The notes under the pieces are model-generated. The model saw only the letters and a list, made by a program, of their open reading frames with translations, searched no databases and was not told the origin of the DNA. Below are positions 6,054-12,771 of a DNA stretch of 12,771 bases, piece after piece. Origin of the DNA: HGM13006 sp964518645 (GTDB lineage Bacteria; Bacillota; Clostridia; Oscillospirales; Oscillospiraceae). The stretch's first letter is position 1; the number at the start of each line of letters is the position of its first letter. The stretch lies in assembly GCA_964518645.1 (NCBI GenBank), contig CAZFGL010000062.1, forward strand, positions 1 through 12,771, given 5' to 3'. A program made the translations under genes and the position numbers.

Positions 6054-7835
6054 TTATCTGCCGCCGGCGAGCATCTCGTCGTATACGGTCTGATAAACCT
6101 CAAGGATATTGCCAAGACCCATGGATTCGATGGTGTCAACATATTCCTTCCAGGTCTCGTCGTTCAGTTCCAGAGAGCCTTCCAGGAACTTCAGGGCATT
6201 CTCGGAAGCATAGGTCAGCAGGTCAGCCTCATATTCCTGAATTGCCTCGTTCTCCTCGGTGGTAAGAACGGTCTTCTTGGTGAGCTTCTGGGGCAGGATA
6301 CGCTCGCAGGAAGCGTCTTCCATGGTCCACAGCTCAACAGCCTGAAGAGCGACATCGGAGAAGGTGGGCAGGAGACGGTCGTGATCCATGTAGGAGGAAG
6401 CAAAACGCTTCATGGTGAACAGCTCCAGAGCCATATCAGAGTTGGGAGCATTGACGCCCTGAGCGGTCAGAGGAGTCTGCCAGTCAAAGCGGGGCTCATC
6501 ACCCTCATAGGTGAGTGCTTCACCCTCGGTGCCGTAGTTGACCATCAGGGCGCCTTCGGTGGTCCAGAAGTAGTTTGCCCACTGGCAGACCAGACCGGGA
6601 TCCTCACAGCAGGTGGAGATGGAGAAGCTGTTGGTGACCAGAGAGGGGCTCTCAGCCCAGAGATAGGTGGAGCTGGGATCAGCGGAGACAACGGGGAGGC
6701 CGACGAAAGCAATGTTGGGGTCGTCGGAGTAGCCGGCGATCTCTTCGATCTTATCGGCAGCAGCAGTCCATACGGCGCATTCGCCGGTGCCCTGTGCAGT
6801 GTTCTGAACCATACGGTCCTCGTCCATGGACATGAAGTCCTTGTACAGAACGCCCTCTTCCATCAGACCGATGGCGTACTCCAGATATTCACGGAAGCCA
6901 TCCTCAGTCCAGGAGGAAACGATCTTGCCGTCTCTCTGGAAGATGGAGATGCCTACGGAACTCATGAAGCCGTCGCCCATCAGGGTGGGAACGGAGATGT
7001 CAAATGCGGCGCCTACAGGCAGGGTGGTGGTTGCGGTCATGTAGTAAGTATAGGGAGTCTCATACTTCTCGTGGAGGGTGCGGAGCAGGCCGGTGAAATC
7101 GTCCAGGCTCATCTGCTCGCCCTCGAAGGAGATACCCTGCTCATCCAGCCAGTCGGCACGGGAGACCAGACCGTTCTGGGTGAGGGAGCCGTCAGCGATA
7201 GAGGTGAAGGACAGCATCATGCCGTCGGTCAGGGTGTCGCTCTGTACGCTCTCAGGGAGAGCGGCGCGGACAGCAGCGTAGTTGGGCATGAACTCATCTA
7301 CATACTCGTTAATGTCGATGATAACTTCTTCCTCGTATGCCTTGGACAGGCCGGCGGTGTAATACTCGGAAACGGGGAGCAGGTCGCACATATCACCGGA
7401 GGCGATCATCATATTAAACTGCTCGGATGCGGTGGAAGAGGGAACTTCCATAATGTCCAGAGTGACGCCGGTGGCGGCAGCAGCATCGTCGATGCAGTTG
7501 AATTTCATGTTGGAGTCCACAAAGGTGGAGTAGGGAGGCTGATAGTACCACATGGTGATGGTGTTGTCACCTTCCAGAGGATAGGTGATGTAATCTACAT
7601 CCATCTCGGCTCTGGGATCAGCGGGAGCCTCTGCAACTTCTTCAGCTACAGAGCCTTCTTCGGCGACGGAAGCCTCGGGAGCGGGAGCATCAGGCGCTTC
7701 CTCCTGAGGTGCGGAGGCTTCAGAACCGGGGACGGACGCAGGTGCTTCTTCGGAAGCGGCCTCGCCACAGCCGGCCAATAGACCAAAAATCATGGTCAAA
7801 GCCAGGAGCAGTGCAAGAATCTTTGATGTTTTCAT
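6054..7835 (-). CDS. Extracellular solute-binding lipoprotein, LplA/LipO-like (paralogue 1)
   Basis: A 593-residue substrate-binding lipoprotein of an ABC importer, held on the outer face of the membrane. The signal peptide MKTSKILALLL...FGLLAGC has its lipobox cysteine at 23. Residues 24-78 are a low-complexity Ala/Glu/Pro/Ser linker, followed by the binding domain (about 80-593) beginning at YPLEGDN. The C-terminus (ETWKEYVDTIESMGL, then IYxxVYDE-type residues) resembles the large family 1 binding proteins of the LplA/aldouronate type, which usually bind oligosaccharides; the ligand here is not readable. The in-frame ATG 13 codons upstream (7872-7874) is rejected because AGGAGA precedes the ATG at 7833-7835 and the signal starts there. 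No permease or ATPase gene is adjacent. It has its own promoter and terminator and is a clear paralogue of the gene at 8111-9916. Confidence 0.9.
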   Translation of the reverse strand: MKTSKILALLLALTMIFGLLAGCGEAASEEAPASVPGSEASAPQEEAPDAPAPEASVAEEGSVAEEVAEAPADPRAEMDVDYITYPLEGDNTITMWYYQPPYSTFVDSNMKFNCIDDAAAATGVTLDIMEVPSSTASEQFNMMIASGDMCDLLPVSEYYTAGLSKAYEEEVIIDINEYVDEFMPNYAAVRAALPESVQSDTLTDGMMLSFTSIADGSLTQNGLVSRADWLDEQGISFEGEQMSLDDFTGLLRTLHEKYETPYTYYMTATTTLPVGAAFDISVPTLMGDGFMSSVGISIFQRDGKIVSSWTEDGFREYLEYAIGLMEEGVLYKDFMSMDEDRMVQNTAQGTGECAVWTAAADKIEEIAGYSDDPNIAFVGLPVVSADPSSTYLWAESPSLVTNSFSISTCCEDPGLVCQWANYFWTTEGALMVNYGTEGEALTYEGDEPRFDWQTPLTAQGVNAPNSDMALELFTMKRFASSYMDHDRLLPTFSDVALQAVELWTMEDASCERILPQKLTKKTVLTTEENEAIQEYEADLLTYASENALKFLEGSLELNDETWKEYVDTIESMGLGNILEVYQTVYDEMLAGGR

Positions 7836-7901
7836 GTTTTTCTCCTTTCGAACAGTGGGCAGCCGGAGCTGCATTTATTTTGAATGGTTTCCGCGTGGTC
7901 C

Positions 7902-7915
7902 GATTGCATGAAACC
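7902..7915 (-). promoter_or_regulatory. Leader word GGTTTCATGNNATC, copy 1
   Basis: The minus strand reads GGTTTCATGCAATC here, about 45-60 bases downstream of the predicted transcript start of paralogue 1. A 12-of-14 match (GGTTTCATGTTATC) lies at the transcript start of paralogue 2 (10054-10067). Within this leader, the first six bases can pair with GAAACC about 18 bases downstream. It may be a remnant of the duplicated control region; function is inference. Confidence 0.25.
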
Positions 7916-7967
7916 GATTCAACATAATCAGTGGAACGAAACACTTTATTAACATTCTGCTGATTGC

Positions 7968-7996
7968 AATATACAAAATGCTGACTCATCTGTCAA
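7968..7996 (-). promoter_or_regulatory. Promoter of solute-binding protein paralogue 1
   Basis: On the minus strand a perfect TTGACA (-35, 7991-7996) and TATATT (-10, 7968-7973, 5 of 6) are separated by 17 bases. The predicted start near 7961 leaves a leader of about 125 bases. CATTTTGTA overlaps the 5' edge of the -10, and CATTTTGTG lies 8 bases upstream of the -35. Confidence 0.85.
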
Positions 7997-8013
7997 CTGG
8001 AGAACACAAAATG
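7972..8013 (-). promoter_or_regulatory. CATTTTGTR direct repeats at promoter 1
   Basis: Two minus-strand copies: CATTTTGTG (8005-8013) and CATTTTGTA (7972-7980). Their starts are 33 bases apart, about three helical turns, bracketing the -35. The same two words at the same spacing, with the same 8-base and 10-base gaps to the -35 hexamer, occur at promoter 2. Candidate activator or repressor sites; the regulator is unknown. Confidence 0.5.
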
Positions 8014-8058
8014 ACACCGTTAGTAATAAAAAAGTCAATTTGAATCCTGAAAACATAG

Positions 8059-8090
8059 AAAAAATCCGGGATGCCGAAGCATCCCGGATT
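8059..8090 (-). terminator. Intrinsic terminator of paralogue 2 with a UUCG tetraloop
   Basis: Perfect 12-bp stem AATCCGGGATGC (8063-8074) / GCATCCCGGATT (8079-8090). On the minus strand the loop is C(TTCG)G, the extra-stable tetraloop, and six A at 8059-8064 give the T-run. It lies about 20 bases beyond the stop codon of paralogue 2 and separates it from the promoter of paralogue 1, so the two genes are separate units. Confidence 0.94.
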
Positions 8091-8110
8091 CACATTTTGA
8101 AGGAAGGAGA

Positions 8111-9916
8111 TTATCTTTCGCCAGCCATGTACTCGTCGTAAACGTTCTGGTAGATCTCCAGCAGGCGATCCATGCCCATGTCACGGACAGTCTGAACATA
8201 AGCGTCCCAGTTCTCGTCATTGAGTTCCACGGAACCATCCAGGAACTTCATGGCGCTCTCCTGAGCGGTGGTCAGCATGTCGTTTTCAAACTCTGCGATC
8301 TCCAGGGACTCATCAGTGGTGAAGGAGCCCTTGGCGCCGGAGGGATAGTTACGGGCATCGGTGGAGCCTTCTACAGTCCAGAGCTTAACAGCATCCAGGC
8401 CGGACTGGGGGAAGGTAGCCAGCAGCATGTCGTTGTCAACGTAGAAGCTGGCGAAACGCAGCATGGTGAACAGCTGCTGAGCCATCTCAGCGTTGGGAGC
8501 GTTGCGGCCGGTAACGGTCAGAGGCTGATCCCAGTCAAATACGGGGGTGTCGCCGTCCATGTGGTAGCTCTCGCCCTCGGTGCCGTAGTTAGCCAGATAG
8601 TAGCCAGCCTCGGTCCAGAAGAAGTTCTCCCACTGGCAAACCAGCTCGGGGTTCTCACAGGTGGAGGACATGGAGAAGCCGGCGTTGGTGGTAACCAGAG
8701 CGACTTCGTCGTTCCATACATACTGAGCGGTGGGATCCTTGGTTACGCGGGGCATGCCGGCAACAGCCAGAGAGGGGTTGTCAGCGCCGTAGGTGTCAAC
8801 GATCTCTTCGATCTTGTCAGCGTTGGACTGCCATACGCCGATGGTGCCGTTTGCCTGAGCCTGGTTCTGAACCATACGGTCGGTGTCCAGGGACAGGTAG
8901 TCACGGTAGATGATGCCTTCGTCCATCATCTGGAGTACCCACTCCAGATATTCACGGTAGCCGTCGGTGATCCAGCCGGAAACGATCTCGTCGTCATAGC
9001 GGAACACAGCGGAGGTGATCATGGTCATGAAGCCGTCGGAAACCAGAGCAGGAATCTCGGTGTCGAAAGCAGCTTCCACGCCGACGGTGCCGTCGGTCAT
9101 GTAGATGGTGTTGGGAACGTCGAAGGTGCTCTGGATGGTGCGGCAGTAATCAGTGAACTCGTCCAGGGAGATCAGGTTGCCGCTCCACTCCCAGTTCAGC
9201 TCTTCCATCCAGTCGGCACGGGTAACGAAGCCGTTGCCGGAGTAGGAGCCGTCCTTGATCTGGTGGAAGGCTAGAGTAGCGTCCTCAACCTTGGTGCCAC
9301 TGACGGTAGCGTCGGGCAGGCAATCGAGAACAGCTGCATAGTTGGGCATGTACTCATCAATGTAAGGAGTGATGTCCTGAATAACTTCTTCCTCGTAAGC
9401 CTTTGCAAGACCAGCGGTGCCCTTGGAGCCATAGTACTCCATAACGGGCAGCAGATCACAGTAGTCGCCGGAAGCGATCATGATGTTGAACTGCTCAGAG
9501 ATTGCGGAAGCACTGACCTCGGTGAACTCCAGCTTTACGCCGGTAGCCTCTTCAGCAGCGGCCAGAGCGTTGAAGCTGTAGTTGGAGTCCATGAAGTCCT
9601 GATAGCCGGGGATGTAGTAGTAGATGGAAATGCTGTTGTCGCCCTCGAGAGGATAGGAAATGTATTCCTCAGCCATAGCCTCGAAGGGATCGGCAACGGT
9701 AACTGCTACAGTAGCGCCCTCGTTGCCCTCGATGGTGGAGTCAGCAGCAACCACGTTATCAACGGGTGCGTTAACTGTGGATGCTTCGTCCTGTACGGTG
9801 GACTCTTCAGCAGGTGCAGTGGCAGTGGTGGAAGCCTCGGTGGAACCGCAGGCAGCCAACAGACCAAACACCATTGCCATAGCCAGGATCAAAGCAAGGA
9901 TCTTGGATGTTTTCAT
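8111..9916 (-). CDS. Extracellular solute-binding lipoprotein, LplA/LipO-like (paralogue 2)
   Basis: A 601-residue lipoprotein with the same plan as its neighbour: signal MKTSKILALIL...FGLLAAC with Cys23, a Ser/Thr/Ala/Glu/Val-rich linker to about residue 80, then a binding domain starting YPLEGDNS. Blocks shared with paralogue 1 include FNIMIASGD versus FNMMIASGD, NYAAV, TRADW, DRMVQN, ANYGTEGE and a closing VYDEYMAGER versus VYDEMLAGGR. The linkers differ strongly while the signals are nearly identical, as expected after an old tandem duplication. Probable role: high-affinity capture of an unidentified, perhaps oligosaccharide, ligand for an ABC importer encoded elsewhere. GGAG about ten bases before the ATG at 9914-9916 fits the start. 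The codon choice (CTG, GAG, ATC, CAG) and consensus promoter suggest high expression. Confidence 0.9.
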   Translation of the reverse strand: MKTSKILALILAMAMVFGLLAACGSTEASTTATAPAEESTVQDEASTVNAPVDNVVAADSTIEGNEGATVAVTVADPFEAMAEEYISYPLEGDNSISIYYYIPGYQDFMDSNYSFNALAAAEEATGVKLEFTEVSASAISEQFNIMIASGDYCDLLPVMEYYGSKGTAGLAKAYEEEVIQDITPYIDEYMPNYAAVLDCLPDATVSGTKVEDATLAFHQIKDGSYSGNGFVTRADWMEELNWEWSGNLISLDEFTDYCRTIQSTFDVPNTIYMTDGTVGVEAAFDTEIPALVSDGFMTMITSAVFRYDDEIVSGWITDGYREYLEWVLQMMDEGIIYRDYLSLDTDRMVQNQAQANGTIGVWQSNADKIEEIVDTYGADNPSLAVAGMPRVTKDPTAQYVWNDEVALVTTNAGFSMSSTCENPELVCQWENFFWTEAGYYLANYGTEGESYHMDGDTPVFDWDQPLTVTGRNAPNAEMAQQLFTMLRFASFYVDNDMLLATFPQSGLDAVKLWTVEGSTDARNYPSGAKGSFTTDESLEIAEFENDMLTTAQESAMKFLDGSVELNDENWDAYVQTVRDMGMDRLLEIYQNVYDEYMAGER

Positions 9917-10029
9917 GTTTGATTTGTCTCCTTTCTTAAACTTATAAAAACATGAACCATATCAGTATAAAACAGATTGCTCCTTCGTGCGATTTGCATC
10001 CGGGGAAGATCTATTCTATAACAGAATGA

Positions 10030-10062
10030 CATGTTACCAGGTCTTAACAACTTGATAACATG
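10030..10062. promoter_or_regulatory. 33-base imperfect inverted repeat at the start of transcript 2
   Basis: CATGTTA (10030-10036) and TAACATG (10056-10062) are perfect outer arms, and most inner positions also pair. On the minus-strand RNA two of the inner mismatches become G-U pairs. It begins within about five bases of the predicted transcript start of paralogue 2, so it is either an operator just downstream of the promoter or a 5' RNA stem-loop. Confidence 0.5.
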
Positions 10063-10073
10063 AAACCTGATAA

Positions 10074-10102
10074 ACTATACAAAATGAAACTCCACATGTC
10101 AA
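10074..10102 (-). promoter_or_regulatory. Promoter of solute-binding protein paralogue 2
   Basis: On the minus strand a perfect TTGACA (-35, 10097-10102) and TATAGT (-10, 10074-10079, 5 of 6) are separated by 17 bases. The predicted start near 10067 gives a leader of about 150 bases (9917-10067). That leader holds the inverted repeat at 10030-10062 and otherwise no gene. Confidence 0.85.
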
Positions 10103-10141
10103 CAATATAGCACAAAATGACCTGCAAAAGAGTACAAAATG
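10078..10141 (-). promoter_or_regulatory. Three CATTTTGTR direct repeats at promoter 2
   Basis: Minus-strand copies at 10133-10141 (CATTTTGTA), 10111-10119 (CATTTTGTG) and 10078-10086 (CATTTTGTA). Intervals are 22 and 33 bases, multiples of 11, so all could face the same side of the helix. The inner two match promoter 1 in word, order and distance to the -35. The outermost copy abuts the tyrA terminator hairpin. Confidence 0.5.
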
Positions 10142-10180
10142 AACCCGCAAAACCTTGCAACTGCAAGGAATTTGCGGGTT
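10142..10180 (-). terminator. Probable tyrA terminator hairpin
   Basis: Two-part hairpin: outer AACCCGCAAA (10142-10151) / TTTGCGGGTT (10171-10180), inner CCTTGC (10153-10158) / GCAAGG (10163-10168) with an AACT loop. On the minus strand it is followed by CATTTTG rather than a clean T-run, so termination may be incomplete or shared with the adjacent control boxes. About 54 bases after the tyrA stop codon. Confidence 0.65.
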
Positions 10181-10233
10181 TGTGAAACTTTTGTGAACGA
10201 ATTGTGTTAAATGACGGGAGTATCATTTTTTGC

Positions 10234-11085
10234 TTATGAAATGCTGCTTTGCAGCTGCCTGAGAAGAACCTCCTCACGGAGCATACGACCCTGATCCAGA
10301 AGATAGCGCATTTTCGTTGTGTCACCGGAGGCAAGGGCCTCACGGAATACGGTCAGATTGTGGATCAGCGTATCCATTTCCTGCACCAGAGGCCCCTGAT
10401 TCATCTGGAACAGGGCGGTCCACATATCAGGATCCAGCTTTGCCACCCGGGTCATGTCCTGGAAAGAACCGGCGGTAAAGCCCAGCGTCATTCCGGAGGT
10501 GGGACTTTTAATGTAGGCGGAGGACACCACGTGTGCCAGCTGGGAGGTGTAGGCGATGATCACATCGTGCCGGTGGGGATCTGTGATCTGAATTCTGGAA
10601 AAACCGATGGCGTGAGCCAGATCAGAGAGGGTTTTTACAGCGTCCTCGCTGGTCAGAGCGGTGGGGGTTATAATGTAGCTGGCGTTTTTATACATGTCCG
10701 CATCGGAGCTGGCAAAACCGGCGATCTCCTTGCCTGCCATGGGATGGGTTCCAACGTAGTGTACCCCATGATTGTGATAAAGCTGATCCACCGCCGAGAC
10801 GATGGGCTCCTTCACACCGCAAATATCCGCAACAATGGTGCCGGGCTTAAAATCACCGGCGTGGGCCTTGAGAAAGTCCAGTGTCGGTTGGGGCGGGAGA
10901 GCTACAAATACCACATCCGGTTCCTGATAGTCTGTGAACTCCCGGTCAATTGCCCCCATGGACAGGGCAAATTCCACGGTTTTCTTGTTGCGTGTGGTAC
11001 CCAGTACCGTGTGGGGGGTATATTGCTTCAGTGCGCGGCACAGGGAGCCACCAATGAGACCCATACCAACAACTGCAATTTTCAT
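10234..11085 (-). CDS. tyrA: Prephenate dehydrogenase
   Basis: Oxidatively decarboxylates prephenate to 4-hydroxyphenylpyruvate, the committed step to tyrosine, probably with NAD+. From the chosen start the protein is 283 residues. It opens with the dinucleotide-binding loop KIAVVGMGLIGGSL, has VFVALPP and DICGVKEPIV after the Rossmann strands, the active-site block HYVGTHPMAGKE with the conserved histidine, and an all-helical C-terminal dimerisation domain containing TSQLAHVVSSAY and GSFQDMTRVA. No chorismate mutase fusion and no ACT domain, so it is a stand-alone dehydrogenase. An ATG three codons upstream (11092-11094) directly abuts AAGGA and is too close to be used; the ATG at 11083-11085 has that AAGGA at nine bases. 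It is not in an aromatic operon here. Confidence 0.94.
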   Translation of the reverse strand: MKIAVVGMGLIGGSLCRALKQYTPHTVLGTTRNKKTVEFALSMGAIDREFTDYQEPDVVFVALPPQPTLDFLKAHAGDFKPGTIVADICGVKEPIVSAVDQLYHNHGVHYVGTHPMAGKEIAGFASSDADMYKNASYIITPTALTSEDAVKTLSDLAHAIGFSRIQITDPHRHDVIIAYTSQLAHVVSSAYIKSPTSGMTLGFTAGSFQDMTRVAKLDPDMWTALFQMNQGPLVQEMDTLIHNLTVFREALASGDTTKMRYLLDQGRMLREEVLLRQLQSSIS

Positions 11086-11123
11086 AGCGCTCATTCCTTA
11101 TTTGTATTTGTTATAGTATAGGG

Positions 11124-11152
11124 ATTTTATCACATTAACGCGCGAAAGTCAA
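11124..11152 (-). promoter_or_regulatory. tyrA promoter
   Basis: On the minus strand TTGACT (-35, 11147-11152) and TAAAAT (-10, 11124-11129) are 17 bases apart, each 5 of 6 to consensus. The leader would be about 33 bases, too short for a T-box or other riboswitch. Confidence 0.75.
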
Positions 11153-11169
11153 GCCGGGGAGACAGGAAA

Positions 11170-11205
11170 TAAAAATGTCTCCGGAAGGATAAGCCTTCCG
11201 GAGAC
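11170..11205 (-). terminator. Intrinsic terminator of the hydrogenase gene
   Basis: Perfect 12-bp stem GTCTCCGGAAGG (11177-11188) / CCTTCCGGAGAC (11194-11205) with a 5-base loop. On the minus strand it leads into ATTTTTATTT. It begins about 8 bases after the stop codon, which marks this gene as the last of its operon. Confidence 0.92.
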
Positions 11206-11213
11206 GAAAATGA

Positions 11214-12771
11214 TCAGATGCGGTATTTGGGCTGAGCGTAATACTTGGTGTGAAGAATGTGATGTGCCTTCTCACCACCCCAGGAACCAAGATAGTTTGC
11301 GTAAACTTCCTGAACAATGGGGTTCTCGTGGCTCTTGCGGAGCTCCTTGCCTGCGTCCTCGTCATACAGGGCCTTGGCACGAAGTGCGCGGTAATCCACA
11401 AAGTTCTTGACGCTGGCGGGGACATAGGGCTGGCCACCGCCGTTGATGCAGCCACCGGGGCAGCACATAACTTCCACAAAGTCGTAGTCCTTCTCACCCT
11501 TGCGGATGGCGTCGAGAAGCTCACCTGCATTCTTGGTGCCAGAAACAACAGCAACACGGACGGTCTTGCCGGGCAGCTCATAGGTGGCTTCCTTCACGGA
11601 CTCGAGACCACGAACCTCATGGAACTCCAGAGGTGCATTCTCGTTGCCCATCAGAATTGCGGAAACAGTACGGAGTGCAGCCTCCATAACACCACCGGAA
11701 GCACCGAAAATGTCGCCGGCGCCGGAAGCAATGCCGAAGATAGGATCGAAGGTCTCGTCGGGCAGGGACACAAAGTCCAGACCGGCCCGCTTGATCATCT
11801 CACCCAGCTCACGGGTGGTGATGGAAACGTCGATGTCCTTAAGGCCCGGAGCAGCTTCCATATCGGGACGCTTGATCTCATACTTCTTTGCAGTACAGGG
11901 CATAACGGAGACAACGAACATGTTCTTGGGATCAATGCCCATCTTCTCGGCATAATAGGTCTTCATCAGACCGCCGAACATGCCCTGAGGAGACTTACAG
12001 GAGGAAAGGTTGGGCAGGAAATCAGGGTGATACTGCTCGCAGTAACGAACCCAGCCGGGGGAGCAGGAGGTGATGAGGGGAAGCTTGCCACCGTTCTTGA
12101 TCCGGTTCAGAAGCTCGTTGCCCTCTTCGATGATGGTGAAGTCGGCAGCGGTATCCACGTCAAACACACCGTCGAAGCCCAGACGACGCATGGCAGCGAC
12201 CATCTTGCCCTCTACATTGGTGCCAATGGGCATACCAAAGCATTCGCCCAGACCGGCACGGACAGAAGGAGCAGTGGCAATTACCACATGCTTTTCAGGA
12301 TCGGACAGAGCATCCCATACTTTGCCGGTGTCGTCACGCTCGGTGAGTGCGCCGGTGGGACAGTTAACGATACACTGGCCGCAGGAGATACATGCGGTTT
12401 CCACCAGACCACGGCCGAAGGGAGAACCGATCTCGGTCTCAAAGCCACGCTCGTTGCAGCCGATTACGCCCACACCCTGCTCCTGGCAGGCAGCGACGCA
12501 GCGACGGCACAGAACGCATTTGGAGTTATCACGCACCAGATGAACGGCGGAATCCTCAATCTGAGGCTGCATGTTGGGAGTCTGGAAGCGAACCTGCTCA
12601 ATGCCAAAGTCCTTTGCCAGTTCCTGAAGCTCACAGGTGCCGTTTCTGCGACAGGTCAGACACTCCATGCGATGGTTGGAGAGAATCAGCTCCAGAGTCA
12701 TTTTACGGGCATCCCGTACTTTCTTGGTGTTGGTCCAGACCTCCATACCCTCGTTAACGGGGTATACGCAG
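11214..12771 (-). CDS. hndD: NAD(P)-linked [FeFe]-hydrogenase catalytic subunit, N-terminus cut by window edge
   Basis: Catalytic subunit of a multimeric, probably electron-bifurcating, cytoplasmic hydrogenase that interconverts protons and H2. The frame is open through the right edge: codons for CVYPVNEG precede the internal Met at 12744-12746, matching the end of the N-terminal 2Fe-2S domain, so that domain and the true start are outside. Counting from that Met: a His-Cys cluster (His25, Cys29, Cys32, Cys38), two 4Fe-4S clusters (Cys77/80/83/87 and 119/122/125/129), then the H-domain with L1 TSCSPGW (226-232), L2 MPCTAKKYE (282-290) and L3 EVMCCPGGC (425-433). It closes with the small-subunit-like tail SHENPIVQEVYANYLG. 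Single terminal gene before a terminator; electron-transfer subunits (HndA-C type) are expected upstream, beyond the window. Confidence 0.95.
   Translation of the reverse strand, partial: CVYPVNEGMEVWTNTKKVRDARKMTLELILSNHRMECLTCRRNGTCELQELAKDFGIEQVRFQTPNMQPQIEDSAVHLVRDNSKCVLCRRCVAACQEQGVGVIGCNERGFETEIGSPFGRGLVETACISCGQCIVNCPTGALTERDDTGKVWDALSDPEKHVVIATAPSVRAGLGECFGMPIGTNVEGKMVAAMRRLGFDGVFDVDTAADFTIIEEGNELLNRIKNGGKLPLITSCSPGWVRYCEQYHPDFLPNLSSCKSPQGMFGGLMKTYYAEKMGIDPKNMFVVSVMPCTAKKYEIKRPDMEAAPGLKDIDVSITTRELGEMIKRAGLDFVSLPDETFDPIFGIASGAGDIFGASGGVMEAALRTVSAILMGNENAPLEFHEVRGLESVKEATYELPGKTVRVAVVSGTKNAGELLDAIRKGEKDYDFVEVMCCPGGCINGGGQPYVPASVKNFVDYRALRAKALYDEDAGKELRKSHENPIVQEVYANYLGSWGGEKAHHILHTKYYAQPKYRI

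Noticed and set aside
6381..7781. 466-codon plus-strand open frame
   Set aside because: Lies wholly antisense to solute-binding paralogue 1; low-complexity Gly/Val/His product with no RBS or recognisable domain.
7899..7935. Possible catabolite-response (cre) site upstream of paralogue 1
   Set aside because: TGGAACGAAACA resembles cre only with a missing base; the required spacing is not met.
8561..9274. 237-codon plus-strand open frame
   Set aside because: Antisense shadow of paralogue 2, with the same Gly/Val-rich composition produced by complementing its codon bias.
10249..11121. 290-codon plus-strand open frame
   Set aside because: Antisense to tyrA, which has a Rossmann loop, active-site block, RBS and promoter.

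Overview
The window reads as chromosomal core DNA of an anaerobic, Gram-positive member of the Clostridia, most likely a gut Oscillospiraceae/Ruminococcaceae-type bacterium. This is inferred from moderately high GC, strong AGGAGG-type ribosome binding sites, lipobox signal peptides, rubrerythrin, an HndD-type [FeFe]-hydrogenase, a GTP-dependent PEP carboxykinase and a YabE-like G5/3D wall protein next to rsmA. I see no mobile element, CRISPR array, tRNA or rRNA gene. Both ends cut a gene: pckG loses its C-terminal third on the left, and the hydrogenase loses its N-terminus on the right.

Layout from left to right: pckG (minus, partial); a divergent lipoprotein cyclophilin (plus) with its own promoter and terminator; sfsA (plus) with a terminator; a roughly 250-base stretch holding what looks like a decayed minus-strand reading frame; rsmA/ksgA (minus); a secreted DUF348-G5-3D protein of the YabE type (minus); rubrerythrin (plus); two paralogous lipoprotein solute-binding proteins of about 600 residues (both minus); prephenate dehydrogenase tyrA (minus); and the catalytic subunit of a multimeric [FeFe]-hydrogenase (minus, partial).

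Nearly every gene is its own transcription unit, with a recognisable sigma-A promoter and/or an intrinsic terminator. The genes are mostly housekeeping functions: gluconeogenesis or anaplerosis, protein folding outside the membrane, ribosome maturation, wall remodelling, peroxide defence, tyrosine synthesis and hydrogen metabolism.

The least ordinary part is 6000-10190, the pair of orphan solute-binding lipoproteins with no permease or ATPase beside them. Their promoters share one architecture: a -35/-10 pair with 17-base spacing, and CATTTTGTR boxes placed identically 33 bases apart around the -35. The second gene has a third box 22 bases further upstream. This points to a common, helically phased regulator or a duplicated control region. 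A large imperfect inverted repeat sits at the predicted start of the second transcript.
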